Assembly (NCBI GenBank): GCA_966185765.1
Contig: CBIFVZ010000042.1
Coordinates: forward strand, 1-35,336
From: CBIFVZ01 sp966185765
Lineage (GTDB): Bacteria > Pseudomonadota > Gammaproteobacteria > Enterobacterales > Enterobacteriaceae
DNA length: 35,336 nt
Direction: 5' to 3'
Shown here: piece after piece, positions 1 to 6,959 of the stretch
Layout: each line of letters begins with the position of its first letter
Numbering within the stretch: the first letter of the stretch is position 1
The notes under the pieces: model-generated
Database searches by the model: none
Told to the model about the DNA's origin: nothing
Seen by the model: only the letters and a program-made list of their open reading frames with translations
Made by a program: the position numbers and the translations under genes

Positions 1-528
1 GTATTGGCTTGCTTCAGTGTGTTGGCGAAATATATTCAGGAAAAACTAAATAACGATGTCAGATGATAATTCTCTGATTCTATCATCAACTGATGTTCTT
101 ATCGACTATACTGAGCAAGTATTAGCGGTAGTAACGGTACGTAAGCGTCGCTAAAATGTTAGTATGGATAAGTTTGGCAACCTGTGGTGGGCAAATCAGC
201 AAGGTGGCAGACGTATTTCGCTTCAATGTTGAAAGTATCAAGCTGCATGATTCGCGATGTTGATATATGGGTAGTTTAACAAGATATATTTTAATGTAAC
301 ATTGCTTACTGCAGTTTTTGTCATGAGACAAGATCTTTGATTGAGAGAAATATCTGTAAATGGAAAGCTTTTGTCGTTGGGCTGAAAGTATAAAAGAGAG
401 TGAAAATCTAAGAAAGGGGACCGATAAGGTAGAGTAAGGCAAAGCTGTAGGCAAGTCTGTGTTTTATTACGATTTTATAAATCTCTGTAAAAATCAGCTG
501 TGACTTCAGTCGAGACTGTAATTTAAAT
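1..528. other. AT-rich stretch, no supported gene
   Basis: About 530 bases with no reading frame that looks like a real protein on either strand. The longest minus-strand frame (122-454) has unnatural composition and no recognisable start signal. A plus-strand frame open from the window edge ends at 66 and could be the last 21 codons of a gene outside the window, but nothing identifies it. The DNA resembles decayed sequence next to the repeat and the transposase remnant that follow. Confidence 0.5.
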
Positions 529-696
529 TGCATAACTGCATAACTGCATAACTGCATAACTGCATAACTGCATAACTGCATAATTGCATAATTGCATAAT
601 TGCATAATTGCATAATTGCATAATTGCGTGATTGCATAATTGCGTGATTGCGTGATTGCGTGATTGCGTGATTGCGTGATTGCGTGATTGCGTGAT
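529..696. repeat. 21-copy octanucleotide tandem repeat
   Basis: Exactly 21 head-to-tail 8-base units. Units 1-6 (529-576) are TGCATAAC, units 7-12 (577-624) are TGCATAAT, unit 13 is TGCGTGAT, unit 14 is TGCATAAT, and units 15-21 (641-696) are TGCGTGAT. The variants are clustered, not mixed, as expected from local slippage expansion of mutated units. Since 8 is not a multiple of 3, changes in copy number shift all frames. Apparent minus-strand proteins over it (alternating Asn-His-Ala-Ile-Thr-Gln) are translation of the repeat, not genes. The array lies about 37 bases upstream of the transposase remnant. Confidence 0.95.
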
Positions 697-733
697 TTTG
701 AGATGTTCACTCCTGTAGCGGAGACAGGCAACT

Positions 734-893
734 ATGGACGAAAAGAAACTCAAAGCCCTTGCGGCTGAACTGGCTAAAGGCCTTAAAATCGAAGCCGATC
801 TCAATACTTTTTCCCACATGTTGACGTAGCTTACCGTCGAAACGGCGCTCAATGCGGAGCTAACTGACCACCTCGGGTATAAGAAAAATGTTA
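734..893 (+). pseudogene. IS256-family transposase N-terminal remnant
   Basis: From ATG 734 the frame reads MDEKKLKALAAELAKGLK and, after an in-frame TAG at about residue 32, LTVETALNAELTDHLGY. This is the characteristic N-terminus of IS256-family (mutator-type) transposases, DDE enzymes of about 400 residues. Only about 53 codons survive. Similarity stops near 890, where the family would continue with a Lys/Asn-rich linker, and the stop codon confirms inactivity. The remainder of the element, including catalytic residues and the right end, is not in the window. The 3' boundary abuts the stop codon of the minus-strand small membrane protein gene, so the deletion that removed the element may also have altered that gene's end. 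Confidence 0.8.
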
Positions 894-898
894 CGCAG

Positions 899-1141
899 TC
901 AACTGGCATCATAATCGTCCTGCTCGTTGGTTTTGATATAGAGCACTTTATGATTAAAATTTAGCGTGATAAAAAAAGCGATGACTAATAAGGTTGGGAA
1001 AAGAATTAAAAACCACATATAGGTAGTTTGTAAGGGGTCATCCAGTAACGGCAGGACAATATTGCCAAAGATTTCCACTACGCCCGCAAAAATACCGATA
1101 ACGGCAAGCGGGTTTTTATTAATGTAGCCAATTGCTGACAT
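899..1141 (-). CDS. small two-helix membrane protein, unknown function
   Basis: An 80-residue protein when started at the ATG at 1141, which has a good Shine-Dalgarno (GAGGGAG) at proper spacing. The in-frame ATG at 1165 adds eight residues but has no ribosome site. Two hydrophobic segments (roughly residues 10-35 and 42-61) are separated by a short acidic/polar loop and followed by a hydrophilic acidic tail (NFNHKVLYIKTNEQDD). I do not recognise a named family, although the NFNHKVLY stretch resembles the end of some small bacterial inner-membrane proteins. The stop codon lies at the junction with the transposase remnant, so the original C-terminus may have been longer. No partner gene is evident. 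Confidence 0.6.
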   Translation of the reverse strand: MSAIGYINKNPLAVIGIFAGVVEIFGNIVLPLLDDPLQTTYMWFLILFPTLLVIAFFITLNFNHKVLYIKTNEQDDYDAS

Positions 1142-1323
1142 AAAAGACTCCCTCTTCTCACTCATAACATATGGTCTTATTCAATAAATCCTTTTTCAAC
1201 ATTCTAGAGGCTTGTGGCTGACATAAGCAAGACCGTTTTAGTACGAAAGTGAACAGGCAAAATAGATAAGCATTTCAATCAATTAATAATATTTAAGTAT
1301 TAATAGCTATTTTTATAAGGAGC

Positions 1324-1398
1324 ATGTTTAAACGACGTATTATTCTGGAGCTGGAGTGGCTAATACGAACGATCATACCAATATTATTGCGTATTTAA
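1324..1398 (+). CDS. candidate 24-residue membrane peptide
   Basis: A short frame with ATG at 1324 is preceded by AAGGAGC at 4-6 bases, a strong ribosome site in otherwise AT-rich DNA. The product begins MFKRRIILELEWLIRT and ends in IIPILLRI: a basic start followed by a hydrophobic or amphipathic helix, the pattern of many enterobacterial small membrane proteins. It does not match any named small protein I can recall. It lies in the spacer upstream of kbp with its own leader. Length alone gives little statistical support; the ribosome site is the main argument. Confidence 0.35.
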   Translation: MFKRRIILELEWLIRTIIPILLRI

Positions 1399-1531
1399 CG
1401 GTTATCCTCACAGGTTAATGTTCTGATAATTAAACCAAATCCCCGCGCTTCGCTTTACTTTTCACAAAAAGTTGTCACACTTTTATCTGTGGGCACAACC
1501 AGTCTGCCCGGACCATGATTAAGGAGACAAT

Positions 1532-1975
1532 ATGGGACTGTTTAACTTTGTAAAAGAAGCAGGCGAAAAACTGTGGGATACCGTGACCGGCAATGGCGAT
1601 GCTGCCCGTAAAGGGAAAATCGAAGAGCATCTGAAAAAAACCGGTATTCCGGGTGCCGACAAAGTGGATGTCACAGTAGAAGGCGACAAGGTTATTGTCA
1701 GCGGTGACGGCCTGAGCCAGGAAGAGAAAGAGAAGATCCTGGTTGCTGCAGGCAACGTAGAAGGGATCAAGGACGTTGAAGACAAGGTTAGCGTGGCGGC
1801 CGGTGAAACGGAAAGCAAATTCTACACCGTGAAAAAAGGCGATACGCTGAGCGCCATTGCTAAAGAAGTCTACGGCAACGCGAACCTGTACAACAAAATC
1901 TTCGAAGCTAACAAACCGATGCTGTCTCACCCGGACAAAATTTATCCGGGCCAGGTACTGCGTATTCCTCAGTAA
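1532..1975 (+). CDS. kbp: BON-LysM potassium-binding protein Kbp (YgaU)
   Basis: A 147-residue cytoplasmic protein with the two-domain layout of E. coli Kbp/YgaU (149 residues). A BON domain covers about residues 22-90, and a LysM domain about 97-146 (YTVKKGDTLSAIAKEVYG, then NKPM and YPGQVLRIP). In E. coli the protein binds K+ and is needed for normal growth at high external potassium. The start is preceded by AGGAGA. The N-terminus MGLFNFVKEAGEKLWD is typical and there is no signal peptide, unlike many LysM proteins that bind peptidoglycan. In E. coli the gene is elsewhere on the chromosome; here it sits beside dsbB, a position difference worth noting. Confidence 0.93.
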   Translation: MGLFNFVKEAGEKLWDTVTGNGDAARKGKIEEHLKKTGIPGADKVDVTVEGDKVIVSGDGLSQEEKEKILVAAGNVEGIKDVEDKVSVAAGETESKFYTVKKGDTLSAIAKEVYGNANLYNKIFEANKPMLSHPDKIYPGQVLRIPQ

Positions 1976-2000
1976 TCGCAGCTATCACTTGAGTATAAGA

Positions 2001-2022
2001 AAGGCCTGCATCCGCAGGCCTT
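2001..2022. terminator. palindromic hairpin after kbp
   Basis: Perfect 9-base arms AAGGCCTGC / GCAGGCCTT around a 4-base loop, 25 bases after the kbp stop. There is no T-run on either strand, so it may act as a weak terminator or mRNA 3' stabiliser. Almost the same palindrome recurs at 2164-2185. Confidence 0.6.
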
Positions 2023-2117
2023 GAGACGGATGCCTTACCTCATCCTGTCTCAGACAGGGTGAATGACACCCAATAAAAAATAAGGAAAATCAATTTATTG
2101 ATTTTCGTCTGCTCACC

Positions 2118-2152
2118 ACAAAGAAGGAAAAACCCCGTTTTTTCCTTCTTTG
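2118..2152. terminator. strong AT-rich inverted repeat
   Basis: ACAAAGAAGGAAAAAC pairs with GTTTTTTCCTTCTTTGT (one bulged T) across a C-rich loop of about 2 bases. The pattern fits a bidirectional rho-independent terminator between kbp and dsbB. Two smaller palindromes, CCTGTCT-C-AGACAGG (2044-2058) and GAAAATCAA-TTTA-TTGATTTTC (2085-2106), precede it. Confidence 0.6.
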
Positions 2153-2163
2153 TCAACAATCTG

Positions 2164-2188
2164 AAGGCCTGCATCAGCAGGCCTTTTT
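2164..2188. terminator. rho-independent terminator between kbp and dsbB
   Basis: AAGGCCTGC / GCAGGCCTT with a 4-base loop, followed on the plus strand by TTT. It ends 27 bases from the stop codon of minus-strand dsbB, so it could serve either strand. It is a near copy of the hairpin at 2001-2022. Confidence 0.7.
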
Positions 2189-2214
2189 ATCTGACATTCA
2201 CTGCCACAGAGGCG

Positions 2215-2751
2215 TCAGGAGTGATAAAACAGCTCGCCACGACGCTTTGGCTTAAAGAACTGTGCCAGCAGTACCACCAGCGCAATAACCAGATAAGCAA
2301 CAAAGATACCTACCAGCCACTGCGGCATTTCAAGGCTGAGAAATTCCCACTGGCGTACAGAGCAGTCACCAGAGGCAACAAACACCTGCGGCAGCCACTT
2401 GTCGAGCGGCAGCCAGGTTGGGAAACGCACGGCGAAATCGCAGGTCTGAAAAGGCGAAGGATTGAGCTGCATTTGAGTATGCTGCCAGGCGAGTTCAATG
2501 CCGCGCCAGGCGCTGTAAATCCATAAAGCCAGTGCCGCAATACGTAATGGCGTTTTCGGTGCAATAGCCCCCAGCAAACCCGCCCCCATTACACCAAACA
2601 GCGCGCAACGCTCGTAGATACAGAGCACACACGGCTGTAGTTTCATCACGTGCTGAAACCACAATGCCACCAGCTCAAGAGCAAGCGCCGTGAAAGCCAT
2701 CAGTAGCCATGCGCTGCGGCGGTGTGAGGACCGGTTAAGAGATCGCAACAT
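2215..2751 (-). CDS. dsbB: disulfide bond formation protein DsbB
   Basis: The inner-membrane quinone reductase that reoxidises periplasmic DsbA. The 178-residue product, started at ATG 2751 (AGGGAAG ribosome site), matches E. coli DsbB (176 residues) closely. The first periplasmic loop has the redox pair Cys41-Val-Leu-Cys44 and the second loop has Cys104 and Cys130, all at the E. coli positions. Arg48, placed to interact with ubiquinone, is present. Four membrane helices are evident (about 15-31, 45-65, 71-88, 145-165). An upstream in-frame start at 2805 would add 18 polar residues not seen in the family. It is transcribed away from fadR. Confidence 0.97.
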   Translation of the reverse strand: MLRSLNRSSHRRSAWLLMAFTALALELVALWFQHVMKLQPCVLCIYERCALFGVMGAGLLGAIAPKTPLRIAALALWIYSAWRGIELAWQHTQMQLNPSPFQTCDFAVRFPTWLPLDKWLPQVFVASGDCSVRQWEFLSLEMPQWLVGIFVAYLVIALVVLLAQFFKPKRRGELFYHS

Positions 2752-2971
2752 AAAAATCTTCCCTGCAGGATTAGAGTCAGGCGCAGTGTAAACCAATTCG
2801 CCCATTCAGCCACTAGCGTAGCGCGTAATAGCCTGTAAAGCAGCCTTTTTACGGCAATTTTCTGTGCGGTACTGACCATAGCAATGCTTTTATTTAAATC
2901 AATAGAGAAAATTATTACAGCGATCGTTTTTTTGTGGTGTGGCTGTGCTATCTGACCCTTGCGTCATCTGG

Positions 2972-2977
2972 TATGAT
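2972..2977 (+). promoter_or_regulatory. extended -10 promoter of fadR
   Basis: TGGTATGATGAGTC contains a TATGAT -10 hexamer preceded by TG (extended -10), 40 bases before the fadR start. I recall the same TATGATGAGTC element in front of E. coli fadR. No strong -35 is visible, as is usual with extended -10 promoters. The overlapping ATCTGGTATGATGA also resembles one half of a FadR operator (TGGNNNNNCCA), so autoregulation is possible but the second half is poor. Confidence 0.5.
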
Positions 2978-3016
2978 GAGTCAATTCGTACAGACCTGAG
3001 TAATGGAAATCCCACT

Positions 3017-3736
3017 ATGGTAATTAAGGCGCAAAGCCCTGCTGGCTTCGCGGAAGAGTACATTATCGAAAGTATCTGGAATAATCGCTTCCCCCCAGGT
3101 TCCATCCTCCCTGCTGAACGTGAGCTTTCCGAACTTATCGGTGTGACCCGTACCACGCTGCGCGAAGTGCTGCAACGCCTGGCCAGAGACGGCTGGTTGA
3201 CCATTCAGCACGGTAAGCCCACCAAAGTGAATAACTTCTGGGAAACGTCGGGCCTGAACATTCTTGAGACACTCGCTCGTCTCGATCACGACAGTGTACC
3301 GCAGCTTATTGATAATCTGCTGTCCGTGCGTACCAACATCTCCACTATCTTTATCCGCACCGCGTTGCGCCAGCATCCTGAAGAGTCTCAGAAGGTACTG
3401 GAAATGGCGAGTGAAGTGGAAGACCATGCAGATGCTTTCGCTGAGCTGGATTACCGCATATTCCGCGGGCTGGCGTTTGCGTCTGGCAACCCTATTTATG
3501 GCCTTATCCTTAACGGGATGAAAGGGCTGTACACCCGTATTGGCCGCCACTACTTCTCAAGCCCTGAGGCGCGCAGTCTGGCCCTGGGTTTCTATCACCG
3601 TTTGATGAAGCTCAGCAAAGAAGGGCTTTATGACCAGGTGTTTGATGTAGTGCGCAGCTACGGGCGTGACAGTGGTAATATCTGGCACCGTATGCAAAAA
3701 ACCATGCCGAGCAGTCTGGCCATGCCAACGCGCTAA
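3017..3736 (+). CDS. fadR: fatty acid metabolism regulator FadR
   Basis: A GntR-superfamily transcription factor that represses beta-oxidation (fad) genes, activates fabA/fabB, and is released from DNA by long-chain acyl-CoA. The 239-residue protein from ATG 3017 has the same length as E. coli FadR and opens with the same MVIKAQSPAGFAEEYIIESI. The N-terminal winged helix (about 10-72) keeps the recognition segment GVTRTTLREVLQRLARDGW and wing QHGKPTKVNNF. The C-terminal acyl-CoA-binding helical bundle is complete (to about 228). A start at 2939 would lengthen it by 26 residues absent from the family. In E. coli the divergent neighbour is nhaB; here it is dsbB at 265 bases. Confidence 0.97.
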   Translation: MVIKAQSPAGFAEEYIIESIWNNRFPPGSILPAERELSELIGVTRTTLREVLQRLARDGWLTIQHGKPTKVNNFWETSGLNILETLARLDHDSVPQLIDNLLSVRTNISTIFIRTALRQHPEESQKVLEMASEVEDHADAFAELDYRIFRGLAFASGNPIYGLILNGMKGLYTRIGRHYFSSPEARSLALGFYHRLMKLSKEGLYDQVFDVVRSYGRDSGNIWHRMQKTMPSSLAMPTR

Positions 3737-3746
3737 TCAGCAGGTT

Positions 3747-3776
3747 AAAAAAGGCTTCCCTCGGGAAGCCTTTTTT
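3747..3776. terminator. bidirectional terminator between fadR and ycgB
   Basis: A 14-base perfect stem (AAAAAAGGCTTCCC / GGGAAGCCTTTTTT) with a 2-base nominal loop sits between the convergent fadR and ycgB stop codons. It has A- and T-runs on the correct sides for both strands. Confidence 0.92.
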
Positions 3777-3787
3777 ACTCAGAGTCG

Positions 3788-5326
3788 CTACAGCGCGTTA
3801 TTGACCCGCGGCGGGCAACGCTCCAGTAGCTCAACGCTGCCGTCGCTATTTTGCTGCTCCAGCAGTACGTCAAATCCCCACAGGCGGTGCACATGCTTAA
3901 GGACTTCACGGCGTCCTTTATCCAGCGGTGCACGGTTATGCGGGATATAGCGCAGTGTCAGCGAGCGGTCACCGCGCAGGTCCACATTCCAGACCTGAAT
4001 GTTGGGTTCCAGATTGCTCAGGTTGTACTGGGCAGAAAGCTGGCTGCGAATTTCACGATAGCCTTCTTCATTATGGATAGCCGCAATCTCCAGATAGTTA
4101 TTCCTGTCGTCATCCAGCACCGTAAACAAGCGGAAATCCCGCATCAGCTTAGGCGACAGGAACTGGCTGATAAAGCTTTCATCTTTAAAGTCGCGCATCG
4201 CAAAGTGCAGCGTATCCAGCCAGTCTTTACCGGCAATATCCGGGAACCAGTAGCGGTCTTCCTCGGTGGGCGACTGGCAGATGCGCTTGATGTCCTGGAA
4301 CATGGCAAACCCCAGCGCGTACGGGTTGATGCCGTTGTACCACGGGCTGTTATAGGGCGGCTGGAACACCACGTTGGTGTGGCTGTGCAAAAACTCCAGC
4401 ATAAAGCGCTCGCTGACTTTACCTTCGTCATACAGGTGATTAAGGATGGTGTAATGCCAGAATGTCGCCCAACCTTCGTTCATTACCTGCGTCTGCTTTT
4501 GCGGATAAAAATACTGGCTTACCTTGCGTACAATGCGCACAATCTCGCGCTGCCACGGCTCCAGCAGCGGCGCGTTCTTCTCCAGAAAATAAAGCAGATT
4601 TTCCTGGGGTTCAGAGGGGTAGCGGTGGCTGGTCGGTGCCGCCCGCTCTTCTTCGCGGTGGGGCAGCGTGCGCCAGAGCAGGTTAACCTGGCTTTGCAGA
4701 TACTCTTCCCGGCTCTTCTGGCGTGCTTTTTCTTCCTGCAATGAAATCTTCTGCGGGCGCTTATAACGATCAACGCCGTAGTTCATCAACGCATGGCAAG
4801 AGTCCAGCAACTTTTCTACCTCATCCATTCCGTAGCGTTCTTCACATTCGGTGATGTAATTACGCGCAAAGATCAGGTAGTCGACAATTGAGCTGGCGTC
4901 GGTCCAGCTGCGGAACAGATAGTTATTTTTGAAAAAGGAGTTGTGGCCGTAGCAGGCATGCGCCATTACCAGCGCCTGCATGGTGATGGTGTTTTCTTCC
5001 ATCAGGTACGCAATACACGGGTTGGAGTTAATGACAATTTCATACGCCAGCCCTTGCTGTCCATGTTTATAGAGCTGCTCAGTTTCAATGAATTTCTTAC
5101 CGAAGGACCAGTGCGGATAGTTAATCGGCATCCCGATACTGGAATAGGCATCAATCATCTGCTCAGACGTAATCACTTCAATCTGATGGGGATAGGTGTC
5201 AAGCCGGTAAGACTTTGCCACCCGGTCAATCTCGGCAAGGTAGTCTTCAAGTAGGCTGAACGTCCAGTCCGGCCCGTCACTCAGACGATGTGACGTTTTG
5301 AGAGTGGAATCCGTAACAGTAGCCAT
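3788..5326 (-). CDS. ycgB: SpoVR family protein YcgB
   Basis: A 512-residue cytoplasmic protein nearly collinear with E. coli YcgB (510 residues). The most conserved parts are NPCIAYLMEENT, MAHACYGHNSFFKNN, QKQTQVMNEGWATFWHYT and LRYIPHNRAPL. The SpoVR family is named after a Bacillus spore cortex gene; its biochemical role is unknown, and in enterobacteria its expression is linked to stationary phase and RpoS. Conserved His and Glu residues in MAHACYGH and MNEGWATFWH could bind a metal, but that is inference. The gene converges with fadR and diverges from dadA, as in E. coli. Confidence 0.95.
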   Translation of the reverse strand: MATVTDSTLKTSHRLSDGPDWTFSLLEDYLAEIDRVAKSYRLDTYPHQIEVITSEQMIDAYSSIGMPINYPHWSFGKKFIETEQLYKHGQQGLAYEIVINSNPCIAYLMEENTITMQALVMAHACYGHNSFFKNNYLFRSWTDASSIVDYLIFARNYITECEERYGMDEVEKLLDSCHALMNYGVDRYKRPQKISLQEEKARQKSREEYLQSQVNLLWRTLPHREEERAAPTSHRYPSEPQENLLYFLEKNAPLLEPWQREIVRIVRKVSQYFYPQKQTQVMNEGWATFWHYTILNHLYDEGKVSERFMLEFLHSHTNVVFQPPYNSPWYNGINPYALGFAMFQDIKRICQSPTEEDRYWFPDIAGKDWLDTLHFAMRDFKDESFISQFLSPKLMRDFRLFTVLDDDRNNYLEIAAIHNEEGYREIRSQLSAQYNLSNLEPNIQVWNVDLRGDRSLTLRYIPHNRAPLDKGRREVLKHVHRLWGFDVLLEQQNSDGSVELLERCPPRVNNAL

Positions 5327-5543
5327 CAGCGCGCCCTCATTGTTGAGACTCTCTCTGGATGGAAAGCCTTAACCTCAAGCATAGAACAGACGTTGTAATT
5401 AGGGCGTGTGAAGGAATTTTTTCTGCCGCATTTTTTCTCTTTTTTATGCTCTTTTTTTATCCTGGGACAACATGAAATATTGATCCGAATTGGGCGGAAG
5501 CAGGAGATTCTGAAAAGCGCATTTCCCACTATGGCAGGGGTGA

Positions 5544-5559
5544 TGTGAAATGCATCACC
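5544..5559. promoter_or_regulatory. CRP-like site upstream of dadA
   Basis: TGTGA-AATGCA-TCACC matches the CRP consensus TGTGA-N6-TCACA at 9 of 10 positions. It lies in the ycgB-dadA divergent spacer, centred 97 bases before the dadA start. A TAAACT -10-like hexamer at 5581-5586 would put transcription start near 5593, making this a class II (-41.5) site. E. coli dadAX is known to be controlled by CRP and Lrp. Confidence 0.75.
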
Positions 5560-5648
5560 ATAATAAATGCCTATGTTGAATAAACTTTTCAACTGGGTTA
5601 TCAGTTTGTATGCAGAGGATTATTCTTTTACTTTCGACAGGGGTGGTT

Positions 5649-6947
5649 ATGCGAATCGTGGTACTCGGGAGCGGCGTTGTGGGTGTCACCAGCGCCTGGT
5701 ATTTATCTCAGGCAGGGCATGAGGTTACGGTTATTGACCGCGAACCAGGCCCGGCGCAGGAGACCAGCGCCGGTAACGCCGGTCAAATCTCACCAGGCTA
5801 CGCCACGCCGTGGGCCGCTCCGGGCATTCCGCTCAAAGCCATCAAGTGGCTGTTTCAGCGTCACGCGCCGTTGGCGATTAATCTCGACGGCAGCAGCTTT
5901 CAGCTCAAATGGATGTGGCAGATGCTGCGCAATTGTGATGCCCGCCACTATGCGGTGAATAAAGAGCGCATGGTGCGCCTGTCAGAATACAGTCGTGACT
6001 GCCTGCGCGCACTGCGTGCCGAAACGGGTATCCGCTATGAGGAGCGCCAGGGAGGTACGTTACAGCTGTTTCGTAGTCAGGAGCAGTTCGATAATGCCGC
6101 GCGAGATATTGCGGTATTGAAAGAAGCTGGGGTGCCTTACCAGCTGCTGGCGTCCTCGCAACTGGCGCTGGCCGAGCCTGCACTGGCTGATGTCGCACAC
6201 AAGCTGACCGGTGGCCTGCGCCTGCCAAACGATGAAACCGGCGACTGTCAGCTCTTTACCCAGCGGCTTGCCGACATGGCGCAGCAGGCGGGGGTGGTGT
6301 TCCGCTACAACACGCGTGTGGAACAGCTTTTCACCGAGGGTGAGCGCATCAGCGGGGTGAAGTGCGGCGATGATATTATTACGGCCGATGGCTACGTCAT
6401 GGCCTTTGGTTCATATTCTACCGCCATGCTTAAAGGACTGGTGGATATTCCGGTTTATCCGCTCAAGGGTTACTCGCTAACCATTCCCATCAACGAAGAA
6501 GACGGTGCGCCGGTTTCCACTGTGCTTGATGAAACCTACAAAATTGCCATTACCCGTTTTGATAACCGCATCCGCGTGGGAGGCATGGCAGAAATTGTTG
6601 GCTTTAATACCGAGCTTGTGAAGGCCAGGCGTGAAACGCTGGAGATGGTCGTGCGCGACCTCTACCCGCGAGGTGGTCATGTTGAACAGGCCACATTCTG
6701 GAGCGGCCTGCGCCCGATGACGCCAGACGGCACGCCGGTGGTGGGGCGTACGCCGTATCGCAATCTGTGGCTGAACACCGGTCACGGTACGCTGGGTTGG
6801 ACAATGGCCTGCGGATCGGGGGCGATGTTGAGCGATATTATCTCCGGTCGTACACCGGCCATCCCGTTCGATGACCTGGCAGTTGCCCGCTACAGCCGCG
6901 ACTTCACGCCGCAGCAAGGCATCCGGTTGCACGGCGCTCACGGCTAA
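5649..6947 (+). CDS. dadA: D-amino acid dehydrogenase, small subunit DadA
   Basis: A membrane-associated flavoenzyme that oxidises D-alanine and other D-amino acids to 2-oxo acids, passing electrons to the respiratory chain; part of L-alanine catabolism. The 432-residue product from ATG 5649 has the same length as E. coli DadA. It has the N-terminal FAD-binding Rossmann motif GSGVVG (residues 7-12), the Glu/Asp-containing second strand VTVIDREPG, and the C-terminal FAD contact region NTGHGTLGWTMACGSG. The ATG at 5610 adds 13 residues without family support, whereas 5649 has a GGGGTGG ribosome site. dadX follows after 12 bases, so the two form an operon. Confidence 0.96.
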   Translation: MRIVVLGSGVVGVTSAWYLSQAGHEVTVIDREPGPAQETSAGNAGQISPGYATPWAAPGIPLKAIKWLFQRHAPLAINLDGSSFQLKWMWQMLRNCDARHYAVNKERMVRLSEYSRDCLRALRAETGIRYEERQGGTLQLFRSQEQFDNAARDIAVLKEAGVPYQLLASSQLALAEPALADVAHKLTGGLRLPNDETGDCQLFTQRLADMAQQAGVVFRYNTRVEQLFTEGERISGVKCGDDIITADGYVMAFGSYSTAMLKGLVDIPVYPLKGYSLTIPINEEDGAPVSTVLDETYKIAITRFDNRIRVGGMAEIVGFNTELVKARRETLEMVVRDLYPRGGHVEQATFWSGLRPMTPDGTPVVGRTPYRNLWLNTGHGTLGWTMACGSGAMLSDIISGRTPAIPFDDLAVARYSRDFTPQQGIRLHGAHG

Positions 6948-6959
6948 TAAGGACACGTT

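Noticed and set aside
56..155. 32-codon frame starting MSDDNSLILSSTDV
   Set aside because: The Shine-Dalgarno is too far from the ATG and nothing supports the product.
122..454. 110-codon minus-strand frame
   Set aside because: No ribosome site, odd composition and no recognisable domain; it lies in decayed AT-rich DNA.
529..696. CRISPR array
   Set aside because: Units are 8 bases and contiguous, with no spacers and no cas genes.
408..912. Repeat-containing minus-strand proteins (Asn-His-Ala-Ile-Thr-Gln pattern)
   Set aside because: These are translations of the octamer array and, in the second case, of the antisense of the transposase remnant.
1475..1930. 151-codon minus-strand frame over kbp
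   Set aside because: A shadow of the well-supported kbp gene.
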